The notes beneath the pieces were generated by a model. The model was not told the DNA's origin, ran no database searches, and saw only the letters and a list, made by a program, of their open reading frames with translations. 64,000 nt of DNA from Ascaphus truei (taxonomy: Eukaryota; Chordata; Amphibia; Anura; Ascaphidae), in NCBI GenBank assembly GCA_036426205.1, contig CM071573.1, positions 78,075,114-78,139,113 on the forward strand. The letters are read 5' to 3'. Each line of letters starts with the position of its first letter. The stretch's first letter is position 1. Positions 53,840 to 64,000 of this stretch are shown in pieces. Position numbers and translations under genes: made by a program.

Positions 53840-55900
53840 GAATTTGCAATGAGACGAGAGGGAGTTGGCCCTTCCCATGTGAGAGGAATAATGTTTTGGT
53901 GGAGCTTTTCCGCATGTCTGGGTTCTGTTTTCTTCAAAGTTCCAGGTTTTTCCCGGAAGAATTATTTCATTAATATCTATCTCCTGCGTATTTTCTCAGA
54001 GCACTGGTTTTGTAATAAATGGACCATTTTAGATTAGAATAATATTGCTCGGAGATCGGCAGTTTAACATGTGGGATTTAGTGATGTGGACACAACCGAT
54101 GCCCAACACCAATTCTAAGCTGCAGTTTCCACATTTCTGTCCATTGTTTTTATTAGAAGTCACATTTCATTCAACCTTTTCACCAAATCCGACCTGTTGT
54201 AGTTTCACGTTTTACATCAGCACCATCTGCTGTCTCAAACTGTTTTGTGCAATAACTAAGTAGCCGTTTCTAAATTAGTCTCCCTATCTTTCCCACCGCA
54301 AGTGCTAGAACAGCAACAAATAAATAACACAGCAAGTGATACAAAATATTTGGAGGAAGTCTGGTAGAATTGTATTGTGATTTTATTGATCATTGCTATT
54401 CATTCGCTTATATTTACACGTGTAAGACACAAGAATATGCAAATAGAAAGAAATACAGAAAGTAACAAATAACTCTAATCTAAAGGCTCAGAAATACAAG
54501 AAAGCGAAGTACCCAAAATTCCGTCTAGCGCTGACCCACATGGTATGTACATTTTTGTATGCCAACAGAACAATTCTTAAAGAAGCAATAACTAACCTCC
54601 ATTTTGTTTTACAGGACTGGAAGGGGGAGGTCACCAAGACTTAAACAGCACTATTTCTAATTCTGGCCCTCCTCCCTATCATTTCCTGAGATACTGGTGA
54701 CGTTACCGGTATTACTTCCTAGTTTTTAAAGGGGATTTGAATGGCTATTCTATAGGAAGCCACAACCGAGCATGTTACAGCGTCCTATTGGCCAGAAATT
54801 TGGCTGCCATTTTGCTTCCCCTGAGGGAGATTTTAATACACCGGTAAGTATCTCGGGAGCCACAAAGCTCCAAATAGTGGCGTTTTGGCTTAGTGGGGAT
54901 CAGGGGTCACATCTTATAATAAAAATAGGGGCTAAAAACAAAAACCAAGTAGGGAGAACTGCCCCTTTAATATCCCGAGGATGCTGAAGAGAACCCCTAA
55001 AATATGTTGTTTCTAATTCCACTGAATTTAGTTATTTTTTTTGCAGAATACAAGTTTCTGGTCGGTGCTGAAATATAGAACATTTAACCCCCCGTATAGT
55101 AACAGAGCAGCCACACACAGAAAGGTGTTATTAGCTGGGAATGGGATTTATTAGAGACGTATGAATGGCCCCACTATGGGTATATACCACACAGAGATAT
55201 TACCGTCTCGTTAGATTGGGTGCAAAGAAGATTTCCATATCTCTTTCTCTCTGCATATAAAAAGCCCGGTATTGCATCTAATCTGGTGTACCGGGGGTTC
55301 CTATGGCATGCCTATTATTTTACCAGCATAAATATGTTACATGGTTGTTCTAAAGACAATGGGGCTGCTGCGTCAAGGCAAATGTGATGCAAATTGTGTA
55401 ATTTTCATCTTGCCTTTTTGCGTCAATGTATCAAGGTGCTTGCTCTAAGTTTTGCACCGTGTGTGTGTGTCAGTTTGTCTTTAGAAGGAGTGAGGGAGGA
55501 GTTTCATAACGCACAGATTACAATGAGATGCAGCAAACTCTGCGTCTGCGCGCCTCACTTTCAGATCTTGTATTTGCGTCCAAAACATCTGCCAGGTCTG
55601 AGACGGCGTAAACTTTTCTCGCCAACAGTTTGCAGCAAATGTAAGAAACACTTTCATACATTCGACCACAAATACAAGCAGAAAATGGCGCAATGCAGCA
55701 AAGCAAACCTCTATTCACACTTTACGTTCATACATCTCCCCCAAAGTCTACATTGGTAGTGGATCGGCAAAGTGCATTACCTGTCTGTTCCCACACCACC
55801 ACTCTATGACAATCCTGTGTACATATCCCAACAAGAAGACTCATTTTACCACCAATACCACGAATAGCCTTAAAATCTCTGCTGTCTACTCCCTAAACCC
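53840..55900. other. Intergenic downstream of collectin D
   Basis: 54555-54975 looks like a MITE (TTAAAGAAGCAATAAC left, GAACTGCCCCTTTAA right). 55330-55740 has GCAAATG-type inverted parts. No gene apart from the 3' end of collectin D. Confidence 0.45.
55147..55152 (-). other. Possible polyadenylation signal of collectin D
   Basis: First AATAAA on the minus strand past the collectin D stop, about 800 bases away. No nearer canonical hexamer was noticed, so the 3' UTR would be long or a variant hexamer is used. Confidence 0.25.
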
Positions 55901-55945
55901 CACCGCCCCCCACAGTGAGATCTGTAAACGTTTTTGGCGAGGAGG

Positions 55946-56325
55946 CTAAAAGAATTCACATACGATCAGACGTTTGTCATTGCAATTCGCATCATTCCAT
56001 TTTCCATTTTCGAACATTTCCACGCAGTCCTCAATCCCTTTGTCATTATTCGGTTCATTAGGATGCCAGTTAGAGTAGCCAATCAACTCACCAGTTGGGT
56101 ATCTAAACGTGCCTTCCGTTTCTATGTCGTTTATACCCAAAAATAGTTTCTTCTTGTACTGCAAACTTAGTGCTAACACAGCTTGGTTGTCCTCTGAGTT
56201 CCGCGGTGAAGCCACCTGACCTCCAGTTTCGGAGCAAATTGCTTTTGCCTCATTAAAGTTGCCTTCTGTGCCGCTTGTAACAAAAAAATTTGTTCCAGCG
56301 CGTGTCACAGTAGAAAAGAGCAATG
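55946..56325 (-). CDS. Collectin D C-type lectin exon
   Basis: 380 nt, acceptor TGTGTTCCAG, stop TAG at 55948-55946. [35 protein letters not shown] and LIVCEF keep every canonical Cys and both sugar and calcium motifs. The same 380-nt length as the collectin A lectin exon supports common origin. Confidence 0.92.
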
Positions 56326-58979
56326 CTGGAACACAGAGAACAAGTATGTTCTGGTTAAGATACGATGCTCACTACGTCTGAGATCATTCAGATGTTAAAT
56401 GTTTCCTTAGCCCCAAATATTCTATTAATGGGGATGTGATGATCTTCATATTTTATAGAGCCAAAACACATAGTAGTTTATAGTATTAGCCAGGAAATAA
56501 AGCAATAAAGAGATACAGTTTATATGGAGAGTGCACTTCTCCTTCAGAACCAGCGCTTTCACAATGACTCTTCCTGTTATAATACTTAGCATGGACACCA
56601 TGTCATTATAGTCACGAGAACAAGATATTTTATCCCTGAATACCCCCAGTAGGATAATGATCCTTTTTATCTCAACATTGCACACAATGATGTTAGTAAC
56701 TGAATTTGGAGATATTACCATAAAAAGGTGTCAACTCTCTTGGGGCATTGTTACTTAATACCCATAAGGGCCAGGTCTGGTATAACACATCAGGAAATGT
56801 AGCACAGAACTGATTGTACATCATCTTGTTTGTGCTAAAGTACTAACCTTTACTCATCGCTGCTACAGTGGTTTGCAAAGCAGTCAGGCGTACTCCCATG
56901 GAAAATATTTGGATTTTGAGAGCTTCAAGTGCTGAATGGGAAGGGATTTTTGACAGTTAGAGATCCATTTCATAATTTTACCTTTGTTTACTTAACAAGA
57001 TCATAGTTTAAAAAAAAATGCTGATCGAGTGATCTACAACAGTGCTGCTCAACTCCAGTCCTCAAGACCCTCCAACAGGTCAGGTTTTAAGGATATCCCA
57101 GCTTCAGCACAGGTGGCTCAGAGGCTCAGTCTTGAGCAACCCTGATCTACAACATACGTCAGTAGAATGCATTGCACATGCCTGGTCCTGGAGCAATTTA
57201 AATTACCCATTGCTGTTTGGCAACAATAGTGACCTTAGGTAAGGGCAAAGGTAGCAACTGCCCGGGGCCCCACACTGTAGGAGGGCACTATATTTGACAA
57301 ATGTTTGCAAATCATTGCATTGAATTCTATTCTTTCATGTTAGGGTGGATGAAACAATTGCTAAACTAGATGACAGATTTATACAAATGGTGCAGTGTAA
57401 GGACAAGTATGGTTTTGGTGTAACATCTTTGGCTAAAATGGGTGATGATAACCTTGAAAAGGGAGGCAAAGAGTTGCTGACTGAAATCAGGAGTTGATTT
57501 AAGTTATATTGGCAACCTCAAGAAAAAGGGCTAGTTCTAGTATCCCTTCAGTTTATTCGTTAGTCCAACATTTAAATATTTACCCACATTCATGTGTGTA
57601 GTGCTTTGCATTACTCTCACTGTTCTTGTAACAGTTTTGTCGGGTGAGAGGTGATTTGCAAAGTTGAAAAGGATAAAGACTTATTTACGCTCTCTATGAC
57701 ATAGGAACGTGTACTGGGATTAGCATTGATTTTAAATTGAACATAACATTGGCAGAGATTTACAGTAGATATTAGGGATCTGATTGAGGACTTTGCTCCT
57801 AATAAGGCTCAAAAAGTGGCATTCCAATAAATATACAATTGAATTTTATTAATCATTTACCTGGCTATTAGCATATATCCTATTATGATATTTTCATGTA
57901 ATGCTCCTCTTTGTGTTGGTAAGAGAATTAAATGTGCAGGTACTTTTTATTGTTTATGACTTGTGTAACTGTTACAGTGCAGTGGTGATAAACTGTAATG
58001 TTTGATGTTATATACATTGGAATATTCTTCACTCCAGTTGTAATAAATATGAATTACACTGGATGTACAGTATTATGATACTTTCATTGTCGCTTCATCG
58101 ACAGGATAAAGTGACATTTAAATCAGAAATGCCCGACTTGCTAAGTTGTTTATGTCATCAAACTTTTAGTCACATTGGAAGTAGCTTTGGGCATCTTTGT
58201 TTGTTTTTTGTTGTATACACTTACCAGAACACCTTCCTACTGTCTCTGTACATTCTTCCCATTTACCAATTCGATTGTAAGCTCTTTAGGTCAGCGACTC
58301 CTTTTTCTATATGTCACTTTTATGTCTGAAGCACTTCTTCCCATTATGTGTTATTTGTATTATTTGTTATTTATATGAATCCCTGATGAAGGTGTTTGTT
58401 CACCGAAACGTCGGATGGTTTGTGACTGTGACCAGTCAATAAATGATCTTTTTGTAATGTATTGGATTTTGACTTGGTGTGCTCGGCTACACTTTTGTTT
58501 TATTTATATGAATGTCACGTGTATTACTGCTGTGAAGCACTATGTACATTAATGGCGTTATATAAATAAAGACATACACACATCAAATTCAAGCCCCTAA
58601 GAACCCAAAGGCCACCGTGTTTGCATTACACAGATAAAAGAGAGAATGGTTCTACATATAGATACATAGGATAAACAATGCTAATAGTCTCACCGTTGTT
58701 TGTTCAATGGAGGTCGTCTGCAGGTAATAAAATATTATAATGAACCAACATTGCTGCGTCGTATAATATTATTATACCTGAACTTTCTTTTCTTAGGTTT
58801 GCTGTTCATAATCTGAAACTTATCTACATTTCTCCACAACTACAAGGCCAGTGTGGCATCACAATACGTACCTGCAGATCCACTTTCTCCCTTCTTTCCT
58901 GGGGGTCCCTGTGCTCCCATGAGCCCTGGAGTTCCAGCAATACCTTGGGGTCCTGCTGGGCCATTTAATCCTGCTGGTC
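55946..58979 (-). CDS. Collectin D, SP-D-like, partial (collagen, neck, lectin exons)
   Basis: Seen: three in-phase exons (58979-58872, 56931-56848, 56325-55946) with GT-AG borders. The first encodes twelve Gly-X-Y triplets. The second is a neck (LEALKIQIF then [11 protein letters not shown]). The third is a lectin domain with four Cys, [14 protein letters not shown] and a TAG stop. [12 protein letters not shown] and KRLIVCEFF resemble SP-D and conglutinin more than MBL or SP-A. Known: SP-D has several collagen exons of about 117 nt and a signal exon with two Cys. None of these is visible from 58980 to 64000, so the 5' end lies beyond the window or was lost. No break is seen in the three exons, so a functional gene is likely but not shown. 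Confidence 0.8.
56848..56931 (-). CDS. Collectin D neck exon
   Basis: 84 nt, the same length as the collectin C neck exon. Acceptor TTCCCATTCAG, donor GTTAGT. Heptad-like L, L, I, M, L, L, V and M support a trimeric coiled coil. Confidence 0.8.
57040..57144. mobile_element. Short palindromic hAT MITE in collectin D
   Basis: 105 bp; exact 8-bp duplication ATCTACAA (57032-57039, 57145-57152). It is in the intron between the collagen and neck exons. Confidence 0.82.
58379..58416 (+). ncRNA. Hammerhead ribozyme candidate
   Basis: Stem I ATCC (58379-58382)/GGAT (58413-58416); core CTGATGA (58383-58389); one extra A; stem II GGTG/CACC (58391-58394, 58401-58404) with loop TTTGTT; GAAA (58405-58408); C-G; then U and C17 at 58412 as the predicted cleavage site. 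Every invariant core base is present. Stem III is C-G with no loop (ACGT), so it could fold only as a dimer or with breathing. Two bases of stem I come from the target duplication. Confidence 0.72.
58381..58499 (+). mobile_element. 119-bp hammerhead-bearing retroelement insertion
   Basis: Bounded by an exact 14-bp duplication TTATTTATATGAAT (58367-58380, 58500-58513). It starts at the ribozyme, has CAATAAATGATC in the middle and ends GTGTGCTCGGCTACAC plus T-rich sequence. Too short to encode anything; the duplication size matches the PLE at 29926, so mobilisation by PLE machinery is inferred. Confidence 0.82.
58872..58979 (-). CDS. Collectin D collagen exon
   Basis: 108 nt, acceptor CTCTTCCCAG, donor GTACGT. 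Twelve Gly-X-Y triplets from GPA GLN to GES GSA, no interruption. The start splits a Gly codon, so at least one more collagen exon must precede it. Confidence 0.85.
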
Positions 58980-59019
58980 CTGGGAAGAGTAGGAGGTGAA
59001 TGTTTTCAATGTTCAAACT

Positions 59020-60703
59020 TAGGGCTTCATGCAGTAAGCAGCGATAAGCCACTTATCGGAAGCTTCTCGCCAAAACAGCCAACAGCGATTCAGTAAGCCC
59101 AGAGAAGCTGGCGATAAGAGCAAAAATCGCAGGGTTTTTTTGGCCTGAAAAAAAAAAAACTCTGACCGCTCTGTGATAAGCCAATTTTCGCCGCTCCTCG
59201 CCAGCTTTTCAAACTCGCTGTATTCTAGTAGCCCTGACCAGCAGCTGATCGCCGCTCTAGAATTGCTATTTTCTCTCAAAATCGTTGGCAAGAAGGTGGG
59301 GAAAAGCAGTGATGAGCGGCAAGATGGCACTTAGAAAAAATCAGGCCTTGTTCCAGCATCTGATTGATGCTGGGGGTCTTTGGAGCTGATACCCATTAAT
59401 ACCTGCACCGGAGACCCCCGGCATGAATCAGAATATTGAAAAAGGCATTTACAGCCCACTTAATTACCGTAGCGGCTAACCGCTAAGGCAATGAAGGGGT
59501 TAAACACCCATTTCAGGTTATTGTGGGTAGAGGGGGTGGGTGACGGTGGTATTTGGCCCTTGGTGGGTGTTTAGGCCATGCGGGGGGGTTTCCGGTGGAC
59601 TTAACCCCTTCATTAACTTAGCAGTTAATACCACCCGGTAGGCCTAGACACCTTGGGGACAATAGCCCCTTTACCCACCCCTGCTACCCACAATACTAAA
59701 AAATACTCACAACAGCCATACGACCCACCTCCTAGGCCCCCAATAAATATTACAATATTTAACAAACAACCATACACAACCCACCCACAGGTGGTACCCC
59801 TGGGCGCCCGGGGGTCATGTAAAGGAAATGAAGCCAGCCAATCAGAATAGTTATTTTGCCCATTACTGTATGTATGTGTTAGTGGGGGGGAAGGTGGTAT
59901 TGATTTAAATGTAGGACATGTTTTATTTTTTCACATACAGGATTGGTACCGCAGGGCAGCGGGGACCAACAGGGACCACCCGAGGACCCCCAGATGCCCA
60001 CGGGTACCACCCGAGGACCCCCGGACACCCACAGGTACCACCTGAGGATCCACGGGGGACACCTGCGGGGAAGAACCGGGGCAGCTGGGGGGACCCGGGG
60101 ACCTGCAGGGACCACCCAATGGCCCCCAGACCCTGTTGGAATCCCACGAGGGCCCCCAGACCCCCATGGGAACCACCCAAGGGCTCCCAGACACCCGTGG
60201 GGACAACCTGGAGACCCCACTGGGGCCCACAGACACCCGCGGGTACCACCTGGAGGCCCACGGAGCCTAGTGTGGAACACCTGGACATCCCCAGGCACCC
60301 ATGGGTACCCCCCGGGGTACACTGTGGGGCCTGCAGATACTTGTTCAGACCACCAGGGACACCCGTCAGCCTGTGGTATTAATCGTGTGTGTTAAAAAAT
60401 AGATATTGGTTTTATGGGGGTGCACAGGGGGTGGATTGTGTATTGGTGCTTGGTGAAAAATATCATTATTTCTGGCGAGATTTTCACAGAGAGAGGCGGA
60501 TATCTCGGCAGCAGATACAAGTCGCCGGGTGAGCCCGTTTTTGAAGGGCAGGTCATCTCGGCTCTGGCAACTCCCCATGTTTGGAAATATTTCTCTCACT
60601 GTTATTCGTGGCTTTCTGCATACCATGAGAGCAACTCGGCAAAAACGTGGCGAGTTAAAACCCCTGCCGATTAATTTCTATCGGTCTTTACTGCATTAAG
60701 CCC
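59020..60703. mobile_element. MITE-like element carrying a minisatellite, upstream of collectin D exon
   Basis: Ends AGGGCTTCATGCAGTAAG and the complement of AAGGGCTTAATGCAGTAAA; inner GGCGA/GATAAG motifs recall the GGGGCTTATG family. It lies in the intron 5' of the collectin D collagen exon. Confidence 0.6.
59943..60335. repeat. 30-bp GGACCCCCAGACACCC minisatellite
   Basis: About thirteen units of ACCACCNGAGGACCCCCAGA plus CACCCACGGGT. Open frames on both strands are repeat artefacts. Confidence 0.9.
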
Positions 60704-60941
60704 TTACTCGGATGCCTCTTATCTTACTTGAATTACTATGTTTAAAGCGTCGTCGGCAACCAAAGAGTTGATCAATGTGGTAAAAGAAAGAAATTATTTA
60801 TCTCCATAGACTTCCTTGTGTCCAGTAACCTAAACCAAAAGCACTGGGAAATCAAAGTAAGAATATGAGTTCATGGCGGGATGAAAGAGTGTGATACATA
60901 TGTTCTATTAATCTCCAGAATACAGTTATATTATTTTTATA

Positions 60942-62297
60942 TGTAGCCCTCTTACCCCCACCCTAAGTGAGATTAGGTGGGTAGGTGTATCTGACTACTG
61001 CTCAGTGTGGTGCTGTACCTGTTTTGTAACCAGGAGGGCTGAGCTTCCGCCACGGGGAACCTGGGGCAATACGATACTATGGATAACCACTTACAATAGG
61101 TGCAGTGCCTCCACCTGCGACGGCTCCCACCAGAGGGGGAGTGGTTCCTCGCAGGACATTCAATAACCACGTACAACGGAATTGATAATGACTAATACCT
61201 TTACTACTATGCATAGCATGAATACAACATCAACACATAACAACAGGTGTCCCTCGCTAAGGGTAACCTGACCAGGGCGTCTTGGCGGACGCTAACACAT
61301 AGGCGTCACGGCGGACGCTAACCTTCCAAAGAGTGATCCCACCCTGTGTCCAGTAACCCCAACCCAATGTCTCGCACTCCCAAGTCATATACCAATGTGT
61401 GTGTGTGACGGCGCAGCCACTATGTCTGGTGATAGGCCTTGTTGGTGCACGTGAGTTGTGGGTTACCTGCCCGGGCTCCAGCCACGGGTGCCGCTATACC
61501 ACTGGGGTCGGATCCGCCGGGATATCCTCCTACGCGTGGGGTGAATTCCAGCGTGGATAATATCACCGCAGCTACGCACCGTCTTTACTTTGGTTAGGGT
61601 CTGTCTGCTGCCAGCAGGCCGCAGTCACGCTAGCTTGGCCTCCGTGGAGATAGTCCAGCTCCCTCTTAGCAACCGATCACTGTCCGTGGTACACTACTAG
61701 CCAATAGATAATGGGGCAGGTTCCCTAACCTAGGGCCTGTCCCTAGAATACTCAGCTAGGATGACTCAGGGCTATCTGGGGCCTAGGGGATTGCTGGCCT
61801 AGTGCAGAGAGTCACTGACCCCTGCACCCTACCTCCTTCCCCCTAGCTGCTCCAGTCACCAACTGCCGTGTGCAAAACCCCGCGAAATGTATCTATATCC
61901 CTCCTGGGGAGATCTGCAGCCCTATTGGCTCCCTGGAGTCATATGGCTCTGCCCCTGTGCACCCTGGGGGCTGTCCGTCCTGCCTTGCGCATGCGCAAGC
62001 TGTTTGGGGCCTCTCGCGTTAGCTGGCCTCCTGCGCATGCGCAACAGCACTATACATGGCGGCGCCCTGCTTCCCGAGCCGCCGGGACCCTCGCGACGCG
62101 ACCGCGGCCTTAGCAACGGCCCGATCGCGTCCCCGGCAACCGGCCCGCTCGCGTCCCTAGCAACCGCTCCGCTCGCGTCCCCGGCAACCAGCCGCAACTC
62201 CCAGGTAACACGTTGCTCGCGCACCTGCCCCCTCACTCCCTCACGCGCGCTCTGGAAGAAGGGGGGGTCAACTAGAGCAAGGGGGGACCTGGCTACA
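60942..62297. mobile_element. Solo LTR, 1356 bp
   Basis: Starts TGTAGCCCTC and ends CTGGCTACA (inverted TGTAGCC/GGCTACA); 4-bp duplication TATA on both sides (60938-60941, 62298-62301). The 3' third is CpG-rich with a CGCGTCCCCGGCAACC repeat at 62100-62200. Confidence 0.75.
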
Positions 62298-62399
62298 TAT
62301 AGATTGGAAGATAGTGTCACATTAATATTACAAACACAGCCCCTGTAAGTTCAGAACCCAAACCTACCACCCCATATATATTTGTGTCAAAAAGGAGTG

Positions 62400-62760
62400 T
62401 GACTGAGATTGTGACTTCATGTAACACAACAAAAGGCAAATGCCTCAGTACTACATCCAATATGACAAATTATATAGTTAAATACTTCTGTTTATCTTTT
62501 CGCAAGTCAGAGTCATTTGGTAAAATGTTTGTCTTCCAGGAGATCAGAGGAGTGTAGAACGGCACCATAAAAAGGTGGGGGGGAGAGGGAAATGCAGAAA
62601 ATAGCGCAATAATGTAACAACACGTTTCTGTAAAAACTTGATATCGGGTGCCCGGGAACAGGAAACGCGTCACTCACAGTCTTCTCTCACTCTGACGCGT
62701 TTTGCTGCCGATCGGTTTCAGGCATCAATAGCTCCCCTCCACCAGGTTATTACTATATTT
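62400..62760. repeat. Decayed PLE-type repeat with hammerhead-like piece
   Basis: At 62688-62730 the minus strand has CTGAAAC, CCGATCGG, CAAAACGCGTCAG: family order without the G8, A9 and G12 bases. CATCCAATATGACAAA resembles the arm at 2815. Confidence 0.4.
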
Positions 62761-64000
62761 CCTTACTGATTACATGTTTATTCACTTATTCTATTACTAC
62801 ACATTCAATTAAAAACCGGGCAATCTTTTCATTTAGAGTTTGGGATCTTGGAAATGTGATCACCCATAAGTCTAATATTTATGTTAAAAAAAGGCTAAAA
62901 CACCTTTATGCTAAATGTGTCTATGCGGTTATACCCCATTATTCCTAAATTTGAGAATTATTATCTCGCAATGGTACTCTCTCTGTATGTTTAACATTAT
63001 CCTTTATTAAAAATATATTAATATGTAGTATTTAAAAATGTGTTTTGTTTTTATATTTGAAAGTGCATTATAAAATTCATATAAAATCTTAAAACATCAT
63101 AAGGGATAGGTGAAATGTGAATTACATGACCACAAAGTCAATATTTGATCTACTATAGTTACAAAAAGTAATGCAAAGGGATTTCTAATACTAGATTTAG
63201 GTCCTATATGTTCATATTATAGATGGAAACATATAAATGATCCATTCTATTATATCTTAAAGGGACTCACTTATAACAATAAAAGCTCTAACATAGTGTA
63301 TGAGAATGTGAAGGGGAGGGCATATAAACCATACATAACAAAAAATACTGAATTAAAACAGGTAGCTGATAGAAACATCAAATAATTTATACAAAACAAA
63401 ATCCTATCTACTGTACATACAGTAGGGAAACAGCAAAAGCTATTATTTAGGTGATCTGATTAACCTATATACATAAACACCCCATCATGATATAGTGCAA
63501 GAGAGGCAAATATAGGACATAAATATCATTACTATTACTAGAAAAGGGAGAGAGAGAAACAACAATAAGATATCACAAGAAACAGGTACAAAAAATATAA
63601 ACCGCAGAGGAACGGTTCCAGATAGTGTAATATTTTTTATACCTGTTTGTTGTGATATCTTATTGCTGTGTCTTTCTACTTTTTATTATGGTGCCTTCCT
63701 ACTGTATTAATAGACTGGTCATTCACAGTGCACAGCAAGAACTGCCATTTATAAGGTGGGATGAGTTTGTAACCAGGGAGGAGGCGTCACCAACCCCCAA
63801 ATTGTTTACCAATAGAAATTTACAAGCAAAGAATTTAAAGCAGTAAAACACGAAATCCTATATATTTTTTTGATAAATAACTTCTGTAGTATTAGATAAT
63901 ACTTACTATAGTTTCTTAAATTAATCACTTAATGACATACAGTAGGAGGTTTTAGCCCACCTCCCAATCAGTGCAAGACCATTGCAGCACATTCCTGTTG
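62760..64000. other. AT-rich DNA, no gene
   Basis: A 50-bp inverted repeat (63553-63600, 63632-63682: AATAAGATATCACAA and complement) is the only structure noticed. No upstream exon of collectin D is visible. Confidence 0.5.

Larger units (their letters stand above)
58190..58580 (+). mobile_element. L2 LINE 3' end split by a hammerhead element
   Basis: CTACTGTCTCTGTACATTC, GATTGTAAGCTCTTTAGG, then after the insertion GTGAAGCACTATGTAC, GGCGTTATATAAATAAAG. The interrupted site matches the intact L2 at 5370-5440. Confidence 0.82.

Noticed and set aside
59918..60395. Possible collagen-like frames upstream of collectin D
   Set aside because: Gly and Pro are frequent but there is no Gly-X-Y register; the stretch is a 30-bp minisatellite open on both strands.
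61868..62348. Alanine/arginine-rich frames
   Set aside because: CpG-rich end of a solo LTR with its own tandem repeat.
62688..62730. A further functional hammerhead
   Set aside because: G8, A9 and G12 are not kept; only the order of parts is similar.
1..64000. CRISPR arrays, bacterial operons, tRNA or rRNA genes
   Set aside because: None seen; the direct repeats are eukaryotic mini- and microsatellites and dispersed elements.

Overview
The window looks like nuclear DNA of an amphibian, most likely a frog with a large repeat-rich genome. The evidence is intron-split, low-density vertebrate genes among L2-, CR1- and L1/Tx1-type LINEs, a Penelope-like element (PLE), solo LTRs, many hAT and Tc1-like MITEs and long minisatellites. 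Species cannot be named from the sequence alone.

The only convincing host genes are collectins (collagen plus C-type lectin defence proteins), all on the minus strand and arranged as a tandem cluster. Collectin A (coding exons 15113-14948, 14561-14472, 13995-13879, 13192-13112, 8379-8000) reads through five in-phase exons to a 277-residue protein. It has a signal peptide, one N-terminal Cys, 30 uninterrupted Gly-X-Y triplets, a coiled-coil neck and a lectin domain with EPN and WND motifs; its layout is most like SP-A. Collectin B (22862 to about 15990) is a dead duplicate of A. Collectin C (46196-42362, four coding exons, 260 residues) has the plan of mannose-binding lectin. Collectin D (58979-55946) shows a collagen, a neck and a lectin exon resembling SP-D; its 5' exons are not in the window. 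All internal exon junctions are phase 1. Together these genes would make secreted trimers and oligomers that bind microbial sugars in a calcium-dependent way.

Layout: 1-7.9 kb holds repeats (HHR-like palindrome, TA-flanked DNA element with a GT minisatellite, L2 LINE inside an LTR-like element). 7.9-15.5 kb is collectin A with a 2.2-kb hAT-like element in its last intron. 15.9-23.4 kb is pseudogene B, whose lectin exon is split by four nested insertions. 23.4-42 kb is gene-free: MITEs, an 828-bp solo LTR, a 5'-truncated PLE inside a retroviral-type LTR, a Harbinger Myb relic, an inverted MITE pair and a 2.3-kb hAT filled by a 1-kb minisatellite. 42.1-46.4 kb is collectin C. 46.9-55 kb holds LINE fragments, a Tc1-like MITE, LTR-like DNA and a local duplication. 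55.1-59 kb is collectin D. 59-64 kb holds a minisatellite-bearing element, a 1.36-kb solo LTR and AT-rich DNA.

The most unusual signal is a set of elements that carry hammerhead-ribozyme-like motifs or share PLE ends. Five are bounded by exact 13-15 bp target duplications. The clearest is a 119-bp element at 58381-58499 that begins with a nearly complete hammerhead and sits inside an L2 tail.
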